From Myxococcales bacterium (GTDB taxonomy: Bacteria; Myxococcota_A; Polyangia; Nannocystales; Nannocystaceae): a stretch of DNA of 64,000 nucleotides. Below the pieces are notes generated by a model. The model was not told the DNA's origin and did not search any database. It was given only the letters and a program-made list of their open reading frames with translations. Position numbers and translations under genes: made by a program. Positions within the stretch are counted from its first letter, which is position 1. Every line of letters starts with the position of its first letter. The stretch is from positions 620,001 through 684,000 of the forward strand of contig JACKDW010000004.1 of NCBI GenBank assembly GCA_020633295.1, given 5' to 3'. Positions 45,162 through 54,096 of the stretch are shown here, one piece after another.

Positions 45162-46700
45162 ATGCATCACCATCAACACTCCCTCCCCCGCCCCGCGCCA
45201 TCTTCACGACTGTCTCGTAGGACAGATCATCGCGCGCTCACCCTGCTCGCGCTCGCGCCGCTGCTCGCGTGCGCCGACCCGGTCGAGGGCGCCGGCTTCG
45301 ACGCGACCGACAGCGACTCCGACGCGTCGGCCACGAGCGAGTCCGCCGACTCGGGCCGCCCCCCGGTCGACGACGACACCACCGGCGGAGCTTCGACCGG
45401 CGACGCCGACAGCGACGCGACCGGCACCTTCGGCGACGCGAGCACGGGCTTCGACGCCGAGCCGCCGCCCGAGCCCGAGCCCGAGCCGCCGCCCGAGCCC
45501 GAGCCGACCCCCTGCCCGCCGCTGCTGAACCCGCCGCAGCACTGCGGCGACGGCGAGGTCGAACCCGGCGAGCTGTGCTTCCAGGCGCCGACGATCTACG
45601 GCGTCGCGCCCGGGCTGTCCGCGCTCGGGCTCGCCGACATCACCGCCGACGGTCAGCTCGACGTCATCACCGCCTCGCAGACGCAGCACCGCGTGGCCGT
45701 GCTGCACGGGATCGGCGGCGGCGCGCTCGCGGCCAGCGACGCCGCGCTGATCTCTCCTGAGGACGAGGACACCCTCTACGCCGCCGGGCCCGTGGGCCTC
45801 GCGGTCGGCGACCTGTTCGGACTCGATCCGGCCGCCGACGTCATCACCACCAACCAGTACACCAACAACTGGACGGTCCTGCTCGGCACCGGCGGCCCCC
45901 CGACTCCCCTCGAGTTCGCAACCATCCTCGACGTCGAGGCGAAGCCCCGGCAGGCCGCGCTCGCGCGGGTCGACGACGACCTCCGCGGCGACCTCGTGCT
46001 CGCCAGCGTCACCCCCACCGGCGGGCGGATCGACCTGTTCAACGCCGAGCTCGGCTGGACGACCCTCGAGGTGCCGCCCGCGATCGCGCCCGACCTCGTA
46101 GCCGTCGCCGAGCTCGACGGCGACACGAGCGCGCGCGAGCTCGTCATCGCCAACACGGCCCACCGCTCGCTCACGGTCCTCGGCGTCGACCCGGAGGACG
46201 GCGCGCTCTGGGTGCGCGGGACGAGCTCGCCGCTCTCGGCCGGTCCTCCCGTCGCGCTCACCGCCGTCGACCTCGACGGCGACGGCCTTGACTCGGTGGT
46301 CATCGCGCACGCGTTCTCGCACTGCGACGTCGAGGACCCGCCCGACAGCTGCGCGCCCGATCGCGTCAGCGTCTACGACGACCTGCTCGCGGGCGACGAC
46401 GCGCTCGACGACGAGCACCAGTCGTACCTCGCCGGCCACGGCGTCGCCTCGATCACGAGCGGCGACATCAACGGCGACGGCGTCCCCGACCTGATCGCCG
46501 GCAACGAGGTCAGCGCCGACTTGACGCTGATGCTCGGCGACGGCGCGGGCGGCTTCACGGCGTGTGAGCAGCGGCCCCACGGACACGCTCCGGGCGCGCT
46601 GCACGTGGCCGTCGGCGATCTCAACGGCGACGAGATCGCCGACATCGTCACCGCGCACCCGATCGAGTCCACCGTCCAGACCCGTCTGGCGTGGCCCTGA
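45162..46700 (+). CDS. FG-GAP/VCBS-repeat lipoprotein
   Basis: The signal (HRALTLLALAPLLACADP) is followed by a Asp/Ser/Thr linker, a Pro/Glu-rich stretch and a propeller of FG-GAP repeats: GLADITADGQLDVITAS, AVDLDGDGLDSVVIAHA, SGDINGDGVPDLIAGNE and VGDLNGDEIADIVTAHP, whose DxDxDG loops bind calcium. It is probably a surface-exposed binding or adhesion protein. GAGG lies 6 nt before the ATG at 45162; the frame is open to 45051, but the chosen start precedes the signal directly. The next gene starts 27 bp after the stop, so they are probably co-transcribed. Confidence 0.83.
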   Translation: MHHHQHSLPRPAPSSRLSRRTDHRALTLLALAPLLACADPVEGAGFDATDSDSDASATSESADSGRPPVDDDTTGGASTGDADSDATGTFGDASTGFDAEPPPEPEPEPPPEPEPTPCPPLLNPPQHCGDGEVEPGELCFQAPTIYGVAPGLSALGLADITADGQLDVITASQTQHRVAVLHGIGGGALAASDAALISPEDEDTLYAAGPVGLAVGDLFGLDPAADVITTNQYTNNWTVLLGTGGPPTPLEFATILDVEAKPRQAALARVDDDLRGDLVLASVTPTGGRIDLFNAELGWTTLEVPPAIAPDLVAVAELDGDTSARELVIANTAHRSLTVLGVDPEDGALWVRGTSSPLSAGPPVALTAVDLDGDGLDSVVIAHAFSHCDVEDPPDSCAPDRVSVYDDLLAGDDALDDEHQSYLAGHGVASITSGDINGDGVPDLIAGNEVSADLTLMLGDGAGGFTACEQRPHGHAPGALHVAVGDLNGDEIADIVTAHPIESTVQTRLAWP

Positions 46701-46727
46701 CCCCGCACCCTCCTGGAGCACCTCGAC

Positions 46728-49700
46728 ATGACCCACGACGCCCACCTCCGCCCCCCCCGCTCGCTCCCGCTCGCGCTCCTGCTCGCGCTCGCGGGCTGCG
46801 GCGACGCCACCGACGCTGACGCCGACGCCGCGCCGCCCGCCCGCGCCCCGGACCCGCCCCCGCAGGGCGACGCGGCCGACCCCGACGATGACGACGTCGA
46901 CGCGCGGGCGCTCACCCCGTGCCGGATCGACGCCGACTGCGACGCCGGCCTGCACTGCGCGCTGCGGGTGTGCACGGCGACCTGCGACGACGGTGAGAAT
47001 ACGTGTCCAGAAGGTCAGGAGTGCAGCGAGCGCGGCCGCTGCCTCGCGCCGGGCGAGCGCTTCGTCCACCAGCTCCCGGCGCGCGGCGAGCCGCTGCGCC
47101 TCGTCGCGGGCTCACGCCAGGTCACGCGCGCGATCGGGGGCGCGTCCCGGGCCGCGATCACGCTCGTCAACGACGGCGAGGCGCCGCTGCGGTACCGCGT
47201 CGAGACGCACGACGACGCGGTCACGCTCGACCGCGCGCCGCGGGTCATCGCGCCCGGGGCCGCGGTCGAGCTCGAGGTCACCCTCGACGAGGCGCTGCTC
47301 GCCGCGCGGCCCGACGCGCGCGTGATCCCGATCCACGTCGTCACCGAGGTCGGCAGCCTGCAGTGGAACCTCGGCCTCGCGCCCGCGCTCGCCGACGGGC
47401 GCTACGCCGGCGCGGTCAGCTTCACCGGGCCCGCGCAGGACGGCGCGCCGGCGGACCTCGGCACCAGCACGCTCGCGCTCGCGCTGGAGCTCCACGACGA
47501 CGGCACCGTCACCGGGCAGAGCCTCGCCGGCGGCAGCTTCTGGTGGCCCGTCGACGTCACCGTCACCGGCACCTGGACCGAAGACGGCGCGCTCGAGCTC
47601 GAGCTGCTCGACGTCATCGACGCCGCAGCCCTGCTCGATCCTGACGCGCCCGCCGGCCTCAACGGGGTCGCCGACCCGCTCGCGCGCCCGGTCGGCCGCG
47701 CGCTGCGGCTGTCCGGCGCCGCGCGACCCGACGGCGGCTTCGAAGGCGCGGCCGAGGAGCGCCTGACCGGGCTCACCGACGAGGCGGTCGTGCTCGTCGG
47801 CTCCTTCGCGCTCAGCTACGCGGGCCCCCAAGACGGCGCGCTCGACACCCCGACCGACTTCGCCGCGCAGCTCCCGGTCTCGATCCCGTCGTGGGACTAC
47901 CCGGCGACCCTCGAGGAGGGCGCCTGCGACGAGCTCGGCGCGCGCTACGGCGCCCCCGAGACCCTCGCGCTCCCCGGCGTCGCGCCGGCCTGCGCCGCCT
48001 GTCAGGACCTCGACTGCGACCCCGACGACGCGCTCGCCTGCGGGCTCGTGCTCGCGCAGTCAGGCTTCCAGCTGCCCGCAGTGCTCGAGGGTCTCGAGGG
48101 CGGCGGCCTCGCCCAGGCGCCCGGCGACACGTGGACGTGGGACGACTGCATGGACCAGGACGCGCCGCTCTACGACGACAGCGGGACGACCTGTCTCGAC
48201 GCGCAGGCGCTGCGCTGCGCCGACGCGCTGCTCCTGCTCGACCACGGCAGCGCCCAGACGGCGGAGGAGTACGCGGGCGCGCGGCTGCGCCTCGCCGGCC
48301 TCGCGCACTGGCGGGCCCGGGCCGCCGCCGCGCTCGCCGACGAGGCGCTGGTCGACGCCGCCTTCGCGTTCAAGTCGGATGTGTCGCCGGGCGGCACCGC
48401 GGACCGCGAGCGCCAGCTGCTCGAGCGCGCGCTCGCGGAGCTCGCGGGCCCGCTGCGATCGCTGCACACGCCCGGCTACCTGCGGGCGCTCCACGAGCGC
48501 AGCGGCGAGCAGCACGCCGACGACGACTACCAGTGGATGACGCGCGCGCTGCAGCTCTCGACCGTCGCGGGCGAGCTCGCCACCCGCCACGCCCGCGTCG
48601 CCCAGCGCAGCGGCGCCGCGCCGATCTCGGCCCGCGCGGCTGCGATCAGCCTGCACGCCCGCGGCGCGCTCTGGGCCCACCTCATGCGCCTCCACGGCGC
48701 GCCGGACGAGCGCGGCGACCTGCTCGTCCTCGGCGCGCAGCTGCGCCAGCTCGCCGCGCTCGCGGACGAGGTAGGCGACGACGCCAACGCCTTCGGCTTC
48801 GCCCCGAACCAGGTCCCGCTGGCGCTCGGGCCCGCCGACATCGAGCAGGGCCGCGGCAACTTCGAAGCCGTGGTCGCGCTCGCCCAGGACGACATCGAGC
48901 TGTTCGACACGCTCGCCGCCGACGCCTGGGTCAAGGTCGTCGAGTACGAGACCAAGAGCTTTCAGGTCGCGAGCGAGGCCCATCAGCTCGAGGCCCAGTA
49001 CGACGCGAGCCTGCGCGAGCTGTGCGGGTCCGACGGGACCGACGCGCCCGACCTCGAGCGCTGCGGCGAGCACAGCGGACAGCTCGCGCAGCTGCGCGCT
49101 GACATCGACGCCGCGGCGCTCCGCGTCACGCACGCGAGCCAGGCCCTCGAGAACAACGTCGCCGCGATCGCGACCGAGGAGCTGCGCTTTCACAAGATCG
49201 TCCAGAACCACGACAACCTGAAGAAGCGCATCGACGATCTGCAATACGACCCGATGGACGGCATCTTCTCGGCCATGTGGGGCTTCGACGGCGCGCGCAG
49301 CGAGCTGCGTGACTCCAAGGCCGCGGCCGACTGCGCCATGATCAAGCTCGACGCCGTGAACCGGCGCGCGGTGCTCGAGGCCGAGTGCAAGCACCGACGG
49401 AGGAAGGAGATCTCCTCCGGCTACAGCGTGTTCGGCTGGGGCGTCCCCTCCCCCTCGGGGCTGGCCGCGGTCAACGAGAGCTGCAAGGCGCAGCGCTACG
49501 AGCTCGAGCTCGCGACGATTCGTCAGTGCGCGGCGCTCGTGACGCAGACGACCTATGAGGACGGACTCGACGCGCTCGACACGGCGGAGCAGAAGCAGCT
49601 GATGGTCTACAGCGCCGAGGTCGACGAGGCCATCCGCGTCTCGGCGCTCAACGATCAGCGCGCCAGCTCCGAGGCGCTCGTCAAGAACCTCATCAAGGAC

Positions 49701-50708
49701 GGGCTGCTGCTCTCCATCGAGATCGAGCAGGCCGAGCAGACGCGGACGGCCGCCGAGGCGCGCGTCGACGACACCTACCGCGAGGTCGCCTCGCTGCTGC
49801 TCGCGCGCGCCCGCGCGCTCGGTCAGCTCGTCGAGCAGAGCCCCGACAACCCGCTGCGCAACCCGGCGTTCCTCCAGGCGCGGCTCGAGGCCGGGCGCCG
49901 CGTCCTGCGGCTGCGCGAGGCCGCGATCCGGCGCGTGTACCAGGCCCTGCGCGCGCTCGAGTACGAGATCAACCAGCCGCTGCCCCAGCTGCGCGCCCAG
50001 CTGCTCGCCGCGCGCTCGCCCCTCGAGCTGCACGAGCTCATGGGCTGCCTCGACCACGTGCACGAGGACTACCGCCTCGACTGGGGCTACCCGCAGGCCT
50101 ACGTCACCGACATCAGCCTGCGCGAGGACATCTTCGCGATCACGGACGCCATCGAGGATCCCGTCACCGGAGACCTCGTGTCCCCGGCCGCGCAGTTCCA
50201 GGCCGTGCTCACCGACCCCGAGTACGTCACGCCCGACGGCGTCATCGCGCTGCCCTTCACCGTCTCGCCCAACGAGGACTGGCTGTTCTCGCGGCTGCTG
50301 TGCGACGATCGGATCGAGTCCATCGACGTCAAGATCGTCGGCGACTTCCTCGGCGACGGCGAGCTCGACGTGCTCGTCCGCCGCCAGGGGCACGGCGGCG
50401 TGCGCCGCTGCGACAGCGGCGACATGCCGCTGTGGTCGAGCGTCGAGGACTACGACTTCGAGCTCGACCAGGTGCTGATCCAGGCGGGCGTGAACGCGTG
50501 GAGCTACGCGGGGGCCAACAGCGGCTTCGCGGCCTGGCCGGTCCACGGCGAGCAGTGGACGGTCGCCATCCCGCCCGGCGACCTCGCGCCGGCCAACGCC
50601 GACGTCGACCCGCTCTCGATCTCCGACATCATCGTCCGCGTGCGCCACCGCGCGAACACGGTCGGCCCTGCGGGCAGCGGCGTGTTCACGCCGAGCTGTG
50701 GCGGATGA
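46728..50708 (+). CDS. Giant coiled-coil lipoprotein, C-terminus like the TcB-binding end of Tc-toxin A subunits
   Basis: The lipoprotein signal RSLPLALLLALAGCGD precedes an Asp/Pro linker, an eight-cysteine knot (CRIDADCDAGLHCALRVCTATC), beta-rich domains, and a large helical part with long coiled coils (about residues 730-1100). The last 190 residues (VIALPFTVSPNEDWLFSRLL, SIDVKIVGDFLGDG, AWSYAGANSGFAAWPVHGEQW, LSISDIIVRVRHRAN) resemble from memory the C-terminal beta-sandwich of TcA toxin subunits, whose hallmark is SDVILHLRYTARE. 1326 residues, much shorter than TcA, and lipid-anchored. Start has GGAG 9 nt upstream. Function unknown; a Tc-like role is inference only. Confidence 0.6.
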   Translation: MTHDAHLRPPRSLPLALLLALAGCGDATDADADAAPPARAPDPPPQGDAADPDDDDVDARALTPCRIDADCDAGLHCALRVCTATCDDGENTCPEGQECSERGRCLAPGERFVHQLPARGEPLRLVAGSRQVTRAIGGASRAAITLVNDGEAPLRYRVETHDDAVTLDRAPRVIAPGAAVELEVTLDEALLAARPDARVIPIHVVTEVGSLQWNLGLAPALADGRYAGAVSFTGPAQDGAPADLGTSTLALALELHDDGTVTGQSLAGGSFWWPVDVTVTGTWTEDGALELELLDVIDAAALLDPDAPAGLNGVADPLARPVGRALRLSGAARPDGGFEGAAEERLTGLTDEAVVLVGSFALSYAGPQDGALDTPTDFAAQLPVSIPSWDYPATLEEGACDELGARYGAPETLALPGVAPACAACQDLDCDPDDALACGLVLAQSGFQLPAVLEGLEGGGLAQAPGDTWTWDDCMDQDAPLYDDSGTTCLDAQALRCADALLLLDHGSAQTAEEYAGARLRLAGLAHWRARAAAALADEALVDAAFAFKSDVSPGGTADRERQLLERALAELAGPLRSLHTPGYLRALHERSGEQHADDDYQWMTRALQLSTVAGELATRHARVAQRSGAAPISARAAAISLHARGALWAHLMRLHGAPDERGDLLVLGAQLRQLAALADEVGDDANAFGFAPNQVPLALGPADIEQGRGNFEAVVALAQDDIELFDTLAADAWVKVVEYETKSFQVASEAHQLEAQYDASLRELCGSDGTDAPDLERCGEHSGQLAQLRADIDAAALRVTHASQALENNVAAIATEELRFHKIVQNHDNLKKRIDDLQYDPMDGIFSAMWGFDGARSELRDSKAAADCAMIKLDAVNRRAVLEAECKHRRRKEISSGYSVFGWGVPSPSGLAAVNESCKAQRYELELATIRQCAALVTQTTYEDGLDALDTAEQKQLMVYSAEVDEAIRVSALNDQRASSEALVKNLIKDGLLLSIEIEQAEQTRTAAEARVDDTYREVASLLLARARALGQLVEQSPDNPLRNPAFLQARLEAGRRVLRLREAAIRRVYQALRALEYEINQPLPQLRAQLLAARSPLELHELMGCLDHVHEDYRLDWGYPQAYVTDISLREDIFAITDAIEDPVTGDLVSPAAQFQAVLTDPEYVTPDGVIALPFTVSPNEDWLFSRLLCDDRIESIDVKIVGDFLGDGELDVLVRRQGHGGVRRCDSGDMPLWSSVEDYDFELDQVLIQAGVNAWSYAGANSGFAAWPVHGEQWTVAIPPGDLAPANADVDPLSISDIIVRVRHRANTVGPAGSGVFTPSCGG

Positions 50709-51162
50709 TGACCCATGAATCAGGTGCTCGTGGGGGCGCGGCGCGCTGGACGTCAACTTCGCCGGAACGGACCCGGCTCGCCGCGCTCCCGTGGGCTCCT
50801 TCGCGCCCCCTCCACGCTCCCCTCCACGCTCCCCTCCTCGCTCCCCCTCCACGCTCCCCTCCACGCTCCCCTCCACGCTCCCCTCCACGCTCCCTCCACG
50901 CTCCCTCCACGCTCCCCTCCACGCTCCCCTCCACGCTCCCTTCGCGCTCCCGCTCCGCGACCCGCCGCGCGCCTCCGCTCGCTCCGACGCCGCGTCGTCG
51001 CGTGCCCCGTGCACCTCGCCCGCGACCCCCGCTCCGCCGCCGAGCGCCGCGCTGGAGACAGCCCGGGGGCGGCCTGGGCGAGCGAGCGCGGCTCCTCGCG
51101 ACGCGCGAGACGTGACGAGGAACGCCGTCAGCTCGCGGCAGGAGCACGCCCCGCGCCGCCCG
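50709..51162. other. Intergenic region dominated by a minisatellite
   Basis: No gene is supported. The repeat at 50809-50941 makes long Pro/His- or Ser/Arg-rich open frames on both strands that are artefacts of the repeat. The flanks are GC-rich and featureless. Confidence 0.65.
50809..50941. repeat. 12-bp minisatellite (ctccacgctccc), about 11 copies
   Basis: Units of 11-12 bp read ctccacgctcc(c), with one ctcctcgctcc variant and decayed copies (ttcgcgctcc) at the edges. The strand bias is complete: pyrimidines on the plus strand apart from the acg. It lies between two lipoprotein genes transcribed in the same direction. Confidence 0.9.
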
Positions 51163-51171
51163 TGCTACCGT
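51163..51171 (+). promoter_or_regulatory. Extended -10 box (TGC-TACCGT)
   Basis: It lies 7 bp before the ATG at 51179 with no ribosome binding site between, as expected for a leaderless mRNA. Confidence 0.45.
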
Positions 51172-51178
51172 CCTCGGC

Positions 51179-52207
51179 ATGAACTTACCTTGCTCTTCCA
51201 CCACCTCCGGACCGGGGCGCGCGAGCGCTCGCGGTCGCCCGCGGGGCCAGACACGGCGCGCGCGCGGGCTATCGCGCGGCGCGCCGCCGCTGCTCGCCGC
51301 GCTCCTCGGGCTGGCCTGCGCGCCGCTCGTGCTCTCCTGCACCGGGTCTTTCTACGACCCCCCCTACGACGAATCCGAGGGCGAGCTGGGCAACGGCGAC
51401 TTCCGCTACCGCTGCCTCTCGTCCGGCAAGACCGACGCGGCCTGCCTGTTCTCCGAGGGCGCGGTGTTCCCCGGCGCAGTGGCCATCGGGGCGCCCTTCG
51501 AGATGGACTACAGCAAGGACCCCGAGTCCGAGGTCGACAGCCCGGCGACCCTCGCGGTGCAGCCGGCCGCGGAGCGCATGATCTCCCGCACCGCGGGCGT
51601 CTTCACCCCCCACGAGGCCGGCTACGCGGCGCTGCTCGCCCTGTCCTCGAGCAGCGATGTCGTCGACGTGATCCACCTGCGGATCGCCCCGATCGCCCGG
51701 GTCGCGTTCTGGAACGAGAGCCGCCTCGAGGTCACCAAGCTGTCCGTCAGCGCCGGCTGGACCACGCAGGTCGCCGCCGTGCCCTTCGACACGACGGACG
51801 AGCTGCTGTCGGGCTCGCTGCCGTTCGCCTGGACGATCGAGGACGAGGCCATCGCGGTGATCGAGACCGAGCCGTCGGCCAACCTCATCGAGCTCCGCGG
51901 CGTCGCCGGCGGCGTGACCACCCTGACCGCAGACATCGACGGGGTGCAGGCGTCAATCGAGATCACCGTGCTGGGCGGCGCCGCGACGACCTCGAGCGCG
52001 TCGGACACGGACTCCGACTCCGGCACCACGACGGACGGCGACACCGACGCGACCACGGGCGACACCGACATGACCTCCGGGACATCCAGTGACACCGACA
52101 TGACGTCGGGGACCACCGACGACACCGACGCGACCACGGGCACCACCGGCCCGCTGCTCGAGCCCCTCGATCTCGACCCGGAAGACGGGCAAGGAGGCCA
52201 GCCGTGA
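51179..52207 (+). CDS. Lipoprotein with Ig-like beta domain, function unknown
   Basis: A long basic leader (RRARGLSRGAPPLLAALLGLACAPLVLSC) gives a lipobox LVLSC at about residue 54. The mature protein is beta-rich; its second half (LFAWTIEDEAIAVIET-like strands, GGVTTLTADIDGVQASIEITVLG) resembles a bacterial Ig-like (BIG) domain. The tail is a Thr/Asp/Ser/Gly stretch of DTDMTSGT units, here at the C-terminus instead of after the lipobox. No family recognised for the N-terminal half. The promoter box 7 bp upstream supports this start. It overlaps the next gene by GTGA, so both are translated from one message. Confidence 0.72.
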   Translation: MNLPCSSTTSGPGRASARGRPRGQTRRARGLSRGAPPLLAALLGLACAPLVLSCTGSFYDPPYDESEGELGNGDFRYRCLSSGKTDAACLFSEGAVFPGAVAIGAPFEMDYSKDPESEVDSPATLAVQPAAERMISRTAGVFTPHEAGYAALLALSSSSDVVDVIHLRIAPIARVAFWNESRLEVTKLSVSAGWTTQVAAVPFDTTDELLSGSLPFAWTIEDEAIAVIETEPSANLIELRGVAGGVTTLTADIDGVQASIEITVLGGAATTSSASDTDSDSGTTTDGDTDATTGDTDMTSGTSSDTDMTSGTTDDTDATTGTTGPLLEPLDLDPEDGQGGQP

Positions 52208-52590
52208 GCCGTCTACCGCTCGCCGCGCTCGCGGCCGTCACCGCCTCGCTGCTCACCGCCTGCGGGCCCGACTACTCGGGGACGCAGTTCAACCCGCGCT
52301 CGACCGCGCCGGTGCCGGTCTCGCTCGAGCCGAACCGCATCACGCTCCCCGTCGGGATCGCCGTGACCGCGCGCGTCGAGCCGCAGAGCTCGAACTCGCA
52401 CCCCTACGACGAGTACTACCAGCTGCGCCTCACGTCGCAGGACCCGAACATCGCCGACGTCCTGCGCGGGCCGCTCGAGCGCGAGTTCGTGTTCATCGGC
52501 GTCAACGAGGGGTCAACCTGCGTCGACGTCGTCATGAACGACGAATTCTACGAGTGCATCGAGATCATCGTCGAGCCGCCGGCGAGCTGA
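52204..52590 (+). CDS. Small lipoprotein coupled to the preceding gene
   Basis: A 128-residue exported protein: signal RLPLAALAAVTASLLTACGPD, then a beta-rich domain (PVSLEPNRITLPVGIAVTARVEP, FIGVNEGSTCVDVVMNDEFYECIEIIVEPP) that looks like a single Ig-like fold with two cysteines. The GTG start overlaps the preceding stop (GTGA), so the two lipoproteins are made together and may interact. No family recognised. Confidence 0.75.
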   Translation: MSRLPLAALAAVTASLLTACGPDYSGTQFNPRSTAPVPVSLEPNRITLPVGIAVTARVEPQSSNSHPYDEYYQLRLTSQDPNIADVLRGPLEREFVFIGVNEGSTCVDVVMNDEFYECIEIIVEPPAS

Positions 52591-52861
52591 CACGCGCGAC
52601 CGCTCGCCCGCCCGCCCGCCCGCAAAAGAGTACCGTCGCGGGCGTCCGCGGCGACGTGGTCACGCCGCCGCCGGGCGAGCGCGTCGAGCAGATCCGACGC
52701 GCGGGCTGGACATGGTTCCGCCGACCGCAAAAACCTGTCCCATCGTCCATGTAAACCATCGAGGCGCCCGCGACAGGCGCGTGACCGCGTCGCGTCACGT
52801 CGCCCGCGCCCCCGACGACGCGCCCGACGGAGCGCTCAGCTCGCGCGCCCCGATCGCCTCC
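52591..52861. other. Intergenic region between convergent genes
   Basis: A cgcc-cgcc short repeat at 52600-52622 and no gene. No clear terminator hairpin was found. Confidence 0.45.
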
Positions 52862-53983
52862 TCAGGGCGTCCAGTTCTCGCGCAGGCTCGCCGGGATGTC
52901 GAAGCCCGGCCGCGCCCCCGCGCGCGGACACCCGATGAGCCCGCGGATCAGCGCCGCGCCCATGATCTCGCCGATCTTGGCGCTGAGCCAGCCGAGGTCC
53001 TGCACGTCGTCCTTGAGATCGACCCAGCGCCGGTACTGGCGCACGAACACGCGCGTCCAGTCCGAGGGCGGCACGTCGAGCAGGTCCGCCACCTCGTCCC
53101 CGCAGAGGTAGCGCAGCAGCGTCGCGTTGAAGCCGTCGAAGGTCTCGCCCGGGACCAGCCCGTTGGCGAACTCGAGCAGCGCGGCCGTCAGCGCGACCCC
53201 GGCCTCCGAGCGCCGGTGATGCCGTCGCCGGACCGCCGCCATCAACGCCATGCCGTCGGCGTGATCGTGCAGCAGCGTCTCGTCCGCGAGCCCCATGAAG
53301 TGCCCGACGACGTTCCAGCAGTGCGTGTACGCGCGCCGCTCGTCGTCGCTCAGCTCGGCGCCGAGGCGCGCGAGGCTGTCGATCACCAGGGACGAGAAGG
53401 TCGCCAGCGTCGCGACGGTGTCCTCCTGGTTGATCGGCGTCCCGAGAGACATGTCCCATCGACCCTGCGCGAGGAGGTGCGCGCGGATCGACGCGTGCAG
53501 CAGGCGGACCCGCTGCGCGCTGCGGATCCCGCGACCCGACGGGCTCAGGCCGCCCCGCGACATCACGTCGATGACGAACTGCAGCGTCTCCATCACGCGC
53601 TGGTGGGTCAGGTCGGTGATCCGCCGCGAGCGATGGAGCACCTGCGCGCCGTCGGCCCCCGCGTAGCACTCGGGCAGCGAGCGGTAGAGCAGCGCCTGCA
53701 GCATCTGCAGGCCGTAGCGGCAGAACAGCCGCTCGCCCGCGAGGATCAGCTCGGGGTCGGCCCAGGCGGGGAGCGCCGCGGTCTGTTCGAAGTAGCGCGC
53801 GACCGCGGGCGGCAGCGCCTCCGGCACGACCGCGTCGTTGCGCGTCAGCGCCCGCATCAGCGCGTTGACCTGCTCGACGCGCCCGCTGTCGAGGATCACG
53901 CGCACGCAGGCGTCGGCCTCCTCGTCAGGCGTCGCGCGCAGCTGGTTGAGGTACTCGTCGCTCCAGGTGTGGGACCGCTGCAT
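52862..53983 (-). CDS. MpaB/DUF2236-type oxygenase (latex-clearing-protein-like)
   Basis: A 373-residue helical protein with the family segments AQRVRLLHASIRAHLLAQG, GTPINQEDTVATLATFSSLVID, YTHCWNVVGHFMGLADE and HDHADGMALM. DUF2236 proteins include b-type-haem rubber oxygenase Lcp and fungal MpaB. The conserved His residues here (RLLHASIRAH) fit the haem site, so it is probably a haem oxygenase acting on a lipid or polyisoprene-like substrate; not testable by eye. No signal peptide. The ATG at 53983 is preceded by a TACAAT box 11 bp upstream, so earlier in-frame starts are not used. Confidence 0.8.
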   Translation of the reverse strand: MQRSHTWSDEYLNQLRATPDEEADACVRVILDSGRVEQVNALMRALTRNDAVVPEALPPAVARYFEQTAALPAWADPELILAGERLFCRYGLQMLQALLYRSLPECYAGADGAQVLHRSRRITDLTHQRVMETLQFVIDVMSRGGLSPSGRGIRSAQRVRLLHASIRAHLLAQGRWDMSLGTPINQEDTVATLATFSSLVIDSLARLGAELSDDERRAYTHCWNVVGHFMGLADETLLHDHADGMALMAAVRRRHHRRSEAGVALTAALLEFANGLVPGETFDGFNATLLRYLCGDEVADLLDVPPSDWTRVFVRQYRRWVDLKDDVQDLGWLSAKIGEIMGAALIRGLIGCPRAGARPGFDIPASLRENWTP

Positions 53984-53994
53984 AGCTCGTCGGG

Positions 53995-54000
53995 ATTGTA
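53995..54000 (-). promoter_or_regulatory. TACAAT -10 box of the MpaB-type gene
   Basis: It lies 11 bp before the ATG at 53983 in the gap after the acylase gene, so the oxygenase has its own promoter with a leader of only a few bases. Confidence 0.4.
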
Positions 54001-54096
54001 GCGCTGGGGGAAGGATCGTGTCCGGGCGGGCGGGCGCTGCGGCGGCGCGGCCCGAGCCGCCGCGGCGCCGGAGCTGGACGGGTCGCGCCCACGCGC

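Noticed and set aside
50300..51342. Long frames on both strands reading LHAP or SVEG repeats
   Set aside because: They arise from the 12-bp minisatellite and GC-rich bias; no start site or domain.
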